From contig JASGFJ010000019.1 of the NCBI GenBank assembly GCA_047605645.1, positions 25,540 through 89,539 of the forward strand: DNA of 64,000 nt, given 5' to 3'. Numbering within the stretch: the stretch's first letter is position 1; every line of letters begins with the position of its first letter. Source of the stretch: UBA1309 sp047605645. GTDB lineage: Bacteria > Bacteroidota > Bacteroidia > Bacteroidales > Dysgonomonadaceae. Under the pieces are notes generated by a model. It made no database searches. It saw only the letters and a program-made list of their open reading frames with translations, and had not been told where the DNA came from. The position numbers and the translations under genes are program-made. Shown here piece by piece: positions 61,097 through 64,000 of the stretch.

Positions 61097-62599
61097 TTAT
61101 TGGAGTGCTTTATTCAACATATAATAAATTTCATTGTTACGTAGATCCTGACGGAACTGGCGTATGGTCGTATCTTTGTCGATAATCAACAATTCGATAT
61201 CCGCAATTTCAGCATAGTCCTCCAACATTTCTGTCGTAACAGCAAAAGAGAAACTGGAGTGGTGTGTTCCTCCGGCAAGAATCCAAGCTCCGGCACCTAC
61301 TTCGAAATTAGGCATCGGTTTCCACAAAGCACAAGCTACAGGAAGTTTGGGCAATGCTTTCGGCTCTTCCACTTCTACTTCGTTCACAATCATGCGGAAA
61401 CGATTTCCCATATCCACAATAGTAGCTGCAACTCCGGTGCCTTTGTGTGCCTGAAATACCAGACGAGCACACGTGCGGGCATCCCCGATTCCAAGGAAAT
61501 GCACTTCCAGGCGAGGTTTTACCCCCGTAATATCCGGATTGATTTCCAACATGTGAGATTGCAGGATCGTGCTGTTTTCGCCATCGAAATTCAAAGTATA
61601 ATCTTCCAGGAAAGATTGTCCACCGGCAAGACCTTGTCCCATCACCCACATTGTACGAACAAGAGCAGCCGACTTCCAGTCACCTTCAGCACCAAAACCA
61701 TATCCTTCAGCCATCAAACGTTGTGAAGCAAATCCCATCAACTGTTTCATGCCTTCCAGTTCATTGAAGCTGGTTGTAAATCCTTTTGCTCCTTTATCTT
61801 CTAAAAAGCGACGAAGTCCAATTTCCTGAGCAGCAGCATCACGTACAAACTGGTGTTTTTCGGCTCCTTTTTTACAGTCCGCAGCAAAATCATATATTTT
61901 TTCATACGTTGACACCAAAGCATCAATTTCCGATTCGGTCACTGCTTCAACATAAGGCACCAGTGTAGCGATGGGAGCATTATCGACATGGTATCCCAAA
62001 CGGATCTCAGCTTCCACTTTGTCACCATCTGTGACCGCCACATTATTCATGTTATCACCGAAACGAATAATCAGCATATCTTGTGAATCAGCCCATCCGG
62101 CACAAACGCGTTGCCAGTCAGCAATCTTTTTCTGAGTTGCTTCGTCTTGCCAATACCCAACAACCACTTTACGAGGTTTGCGAAGACGGCTTGTGATATG
62201 TCCGAATTCACGGTCACCATGAGCCGATTGATTCAGGTTCATGAAATCCATATCGATCTCATTCCATGGAATCTCTTTGTTATATTGTGTATGAAAATGC
62301 AACAATGGTTTTTTGAAATCTTTCAATCCATGAATCCACATTTTTGCAGGGGAAAATGTATGCATCCAGGTGATTAACCCGGCACAACGGGTATCCCCAT
62401 TGGCTTCACGCATAATAGCGGCAACTTCAGAAGAGGAGTTGGCTGTTCCTTTATATACAACTTTAATAGGCAAATTTCCGGAATCGTTCAATCCCTTTAC
62501 CATTTCATTGGAATGCGCATCTACAGCGACAACGGCATCTCCTCCATACAATAGTTGTGCTCCGGTTACAAACCAGATTTCTAAATCTTTAAAATTCAT
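61097..62599 (-). CDS. araA: L-arabinose isomerase
   Basis: The 500-residue enzyme has WFVTGAQLLYGGDAVVAVDAHS at the start (AraA signature), AGLITWMHTFSPAKMWIHGL, the metal ligands in GAEGDWKSAALVR and FLEDYTLNFDG (Glu and His region), and EVHFLGIGDARTCARLVF. It isomerises L-arabinose to L-ribulose with Mn2+. Length matches E. coli AraA (500). It lies 146 nt after araD and 88 nt before araB. Confidence 0.97.
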   Translation of the reverse strand: MNFKDLEIWFVTGAQLLYGGDAVVAVDAHSNEMVKGLNDSGNLPIKVVYKGTANSSSEVAAIMREANGDTRCAGLITWMHTFSPAKMWIHGLKDFKKPLLHFHTQYNKEIPWNEIDMDFMNLNQSAHGDREFGHITSRLRKPRKVVVGYWQDEATQKKIADWQRVCAGWADSQDMLIIRFGDNMNNVAVTDGDKVEAEIRLGYHVDNAPIATLVPYVEAVTESEIDALVSTYEKIYDFAADCKKGAEKHQFVRDAAAQEIGLRRFLEDKGAKGFTTSFNELEGMKQLMGFASQRLMAEGYGFGAEGDWKSAALVRTMWVMGQGLAGGQSFLEDYTLNFDGENSTILQSHMLEINPDITGVKPRLEVHFLGIGDARTCARLVFQAHKGTGVAATIVDMGNRFRMIVNEVEVEEPKALPKLPVACALWKPMPNFEVGAGAWILAGGTHHSSFSFAVTTEMLEDYAEIADIELLIIDKDTTIRQFRQDLRNNEIYYMLNKALQ

Positions 62600-62745
62600 T
62601 GCTTTAAAAAATTAACAATTAATGATTGATATGATTCAAGTCAGTAGCCGGTTTCATCTCAGTCATCAATCTAAGGTTAAAATTATTTTTATTGATTGTT
62701 TTTAATTTACGATGTATCAGACAGGGTATACTCCTTTGATTTGTC

Positions 62746-63435
62746 TTATTGCCCATAATAAGCATTTGGCCCATGTTTCCGAAAGAAATGTTTTTTTATC
62801 AGTTCTTCATTCATGGTCAGTTTCGGATTTACCGAAAACGAAATACTTGCCATTTTTGCTACTTGTTCCAACACAACAGCATTATGAACCGCCTTGTGAG
62901 GATTCTCTCCCCAAGCAAAAGGACCGTGATTATTCACCAATACACCGGGTGTATAATCTTCATTCAGACCAGCAGAACGGAAGCATTCTATAATCACATT
63001 TCCGGTTTCCTGTTCATATTGGCCTTCAATTTCCTCTTTAGTCATATTCCGCGTACAAGGAATATTATCCTTGAAATAGTCGGCATGCGTTGTTCCGATA
63101 TTTGGCAAATCAATACCTGCTTGTGACCAAGCCGTGGCATAAGTAGAATGTGTATGCACAATTCCACCTACATTCGGAAAAGCCTTATAAAGCGCAAGAT
63201 GGGTTGCAGTATCTGACGACGGTTTGAGTTTTCCTTCCACAATGTTGCCATCAAGGTCTAGTACAACCATATCATCGGCTGTCATTACTTCATACGCAAC
63301 TCCGGACGGTTTGATTACCACCAGTCCCTTCTCCCGATCAATACCGCTAACATTTCCCCAGGTAAAAATCACCAGACCGTATTTTACCAGGTCCATGTTT
63401 GCTTTAAACACTGTCTGTTTTAAATCTTCTAACAT
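62746..63435 (-). CDS. araD: L-ribulose-5-phosphate 4-epimerase
   Basis: The 229-residue class II aldolase-fold enzyme has FTWGNVSGIDREKGLVVIKPSGVAYEVM, KPSSDTATHLALYKAFPNVGGIVHTHSTYATAWSQAG (two zinc His) and GVLVNNHGPFAWGENPHKAVHNAVVLE (third zinc His). It converts L-ribulose 5-phosphate to D-xylulose 5-phosphate for the pentose phosphate pathway. It is the first gene of the arabinose cluster, with promoter and inverted repeats directly upstream. Confidence 0.96.
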   Translation of the reverse strand: MLEDLKQTVFKANMDLVKYGLVIFTWGNVSGIDREKGLVVIKPSGVAYEVMTADDMVVLDLDGNIVEGKLKPSSDTATHLALYKAFPNVGGIVHTHSTYATAWSQAGIDLPNIGTTHADYFKDNIPCTRNMTKEEIEGQYEQETGNVIIECFRSAGLNEDYTPGVLVNNHGPFAWGENPHKAVHNAVVLEQVAKMASISFSVNPKLTMNEELIKKHFFRKHGPNAYYGQ

Positions 63436-63468
63436 AAATAGATACTTCTAAGGTTATTTTAGACTGTA

Positions 63469-63476
63469 CAATATTA
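63469..63476 (-). promoter_or_regulatory. Probable -7 box (TAATATTG) of araD
   Basis: On the minus strand TAATATTG matches TAnnTTTG at seven of eight positions, 33 nt before the araD start. TTTG at 63493-63496 could be the -33 box. The inverted repeats 63477-63507 start right next to it. Confidence 0.45.
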
Positions 63477-63531
63477 GCAATAAGTGTTGAAACAAACACT
63501 TTATTGCAATATGTTTTATAACACATATTGC
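63477..63531 (-). promoter_or_regulatory. Two overlapping inverted repeats, candidate arabinose operators
   Basis: IR1: GCAATAAGTGTT (63477-63488) with AACACTTTATTGC (63495-63507), one bulged base. IR2: GCAATATGT (63506-63514) with ACATATTGC (63523-63531), perfect. All four half-sites end in GCAATA. IR1 covers the promoter, so a bound protein would block araD. An AraR-type repressor is the likely ligand but is not in this window. Confidence 0.55.
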
Positions 63532-64000
63532 ATTTTTTAGGATAACCATCTATTTCTCCGGTCCAATTCCAATAATCATTAATAATCAACCTTATAAAGA
63601 ATAAAAACATCAGTATATTACAGACACAGGCAGCTATTGCAGCCATAATATAAATGAAACAATTAAGTTTTGCCCCATCAAAAGCAAGAAAAGCAAAAGT
63701 TCCTAAAGATTCTTTCAAGTATAAATCCAGCTTAAAAATGAAAACACAGGCACATCAGCCTATACAGATATAATCGGCTCAAAAGAAGCCTGCAATTCGC
63801 ACCCCGGATGAGCATACTATAAAAAAGAATTAGGTGCAAGTTGAAATTTGAGAAATGAGGTTAAGAAATAATCATTGCAGATACATCCGGCGAAGATCGC
63901 AATCAGCAAGCGATATTTGGATTGATGAATGATAAATAATGGTTGCGGATACGTACAGCGGTGATGCGTAGGGGCGAATTGAATTCGCCCGCAAAATAAT
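63532..64000. other. Intergenic end of the window with a palindrome
   Basis: No gene recognised. GGGCGAATT (63972-63980) and AATTCGCCC (63982-63990) form a perfect 9-bp palindrome of a type (GTAGGGGCGAATT) that, from memory, is dispersed in many genomes, like the one at 27429-27456. Confidence 0.5.

Noticed and set aside
63404..63718. Minus-strand frame of 104 codons upstream of araD
   Set aside because: It overlaps the araD start in another frame and runs through the promoter and inverted repeats.
1..64000. tRNA, rRNA or tmRNA genes
   Set aside because: I looked for cloverleaf-like stems with GTTCGA loops and for rRNA core sequences and found none I could support.

Overview
The window is from a chromosome of a Bacteroidota bacterium, most likely a Bacteroidales member outside the best-known gut Bacteroides. 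The evidence is the -7 promoter box TAnnTTTG upstream of several genes, a BlaI/M56-TonB_C pair, a GLPGLI-domain protein, a FISUMP lipoprotein, DUF4271 next to hemD, a nspC polyamine gene and the thrS-infC-rpmI-rplT cluster. Base composition is moderately AT-rich, intergenic gaps are long, and classical Shine-Dalgarno sites are rare. I saw no rRNA, tRNA, CRISPR array or complete insertion sequence.

Layout. 1-7.7 kb: a partial M48 membrane protease, an outer-membrane barrel, a small secreted protein, a TPR protein and a BlaI/BlaR1-like pair. 7.9-13.9 kb: a LacI-controlled sugar operon (fructokinase, FucP-type permease, LamB-type porin, ketose 3-epimerase), read here as a D-allulose/D-tagatose-type ketose pathway. 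14.1-21.6 kb: housekeeping genes (nspC, UvrD helicase, hemD-DUF4271, LOG family, metK behind a SAM-II riboswitch). 22-24.2 kb: a secreted GLPGLI-PNGase F fusion. 24.8-29.7 kb: a molybdate locus (modC, modB, modA, a porin, a ModE-like regulator and a divergent Mop protein). 29.7-34.6 kb: a gene-poor, repeat-rich, partly foreign segment with a hairpin cluster, a RhuM gene, an XRE-type membrane regulator broken by a stop codon, and a transposase remnant. 34.6-38.4 kb: a copper ATPase and an HMA-AraC regulator. 38.9-44.5 kb: DUF423, thrS-infC-rpmI-rplT, pncA, GNAT and rplS. 44.9-51 kb: a DUF4349 lipoprotein, a decayed TlpA-like gene, a FISUMP lipoprotein with a small companion protein, and a phage-repressor-like pair. 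51.5-55 kb: a large SWIM-SNF2 helicase. 55.4-63.5 kb: an L-arabinose cluster (araD, araA, araB, SSS symporter, GH51 arabinofuranosidase) behind two overlapping inverted repeats that look like operators.

The most unusual signal is not a gene. A conserved structured element of about 64 nt occurs five times. It always has the same orientation relative to the start codon that follows, and in four copies it ends 27-28 nt before an ATG. In the fifth copy a 28-nt palindrome lies in the spacer. Four of the five genes encode exported proteins (outer-membrane barrel, ModA, FISUMP lipoprotein, GH51). In the fifth copy the ATG at the expected distance opens only a three-codon frame. Three of these units also have a second, AT-rich dispersed repeat on the 3' side. 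This suggests either a common post-transcriptional regulon or a cassette-like arrangement. I know of no described family that matches, but no database search was possible.
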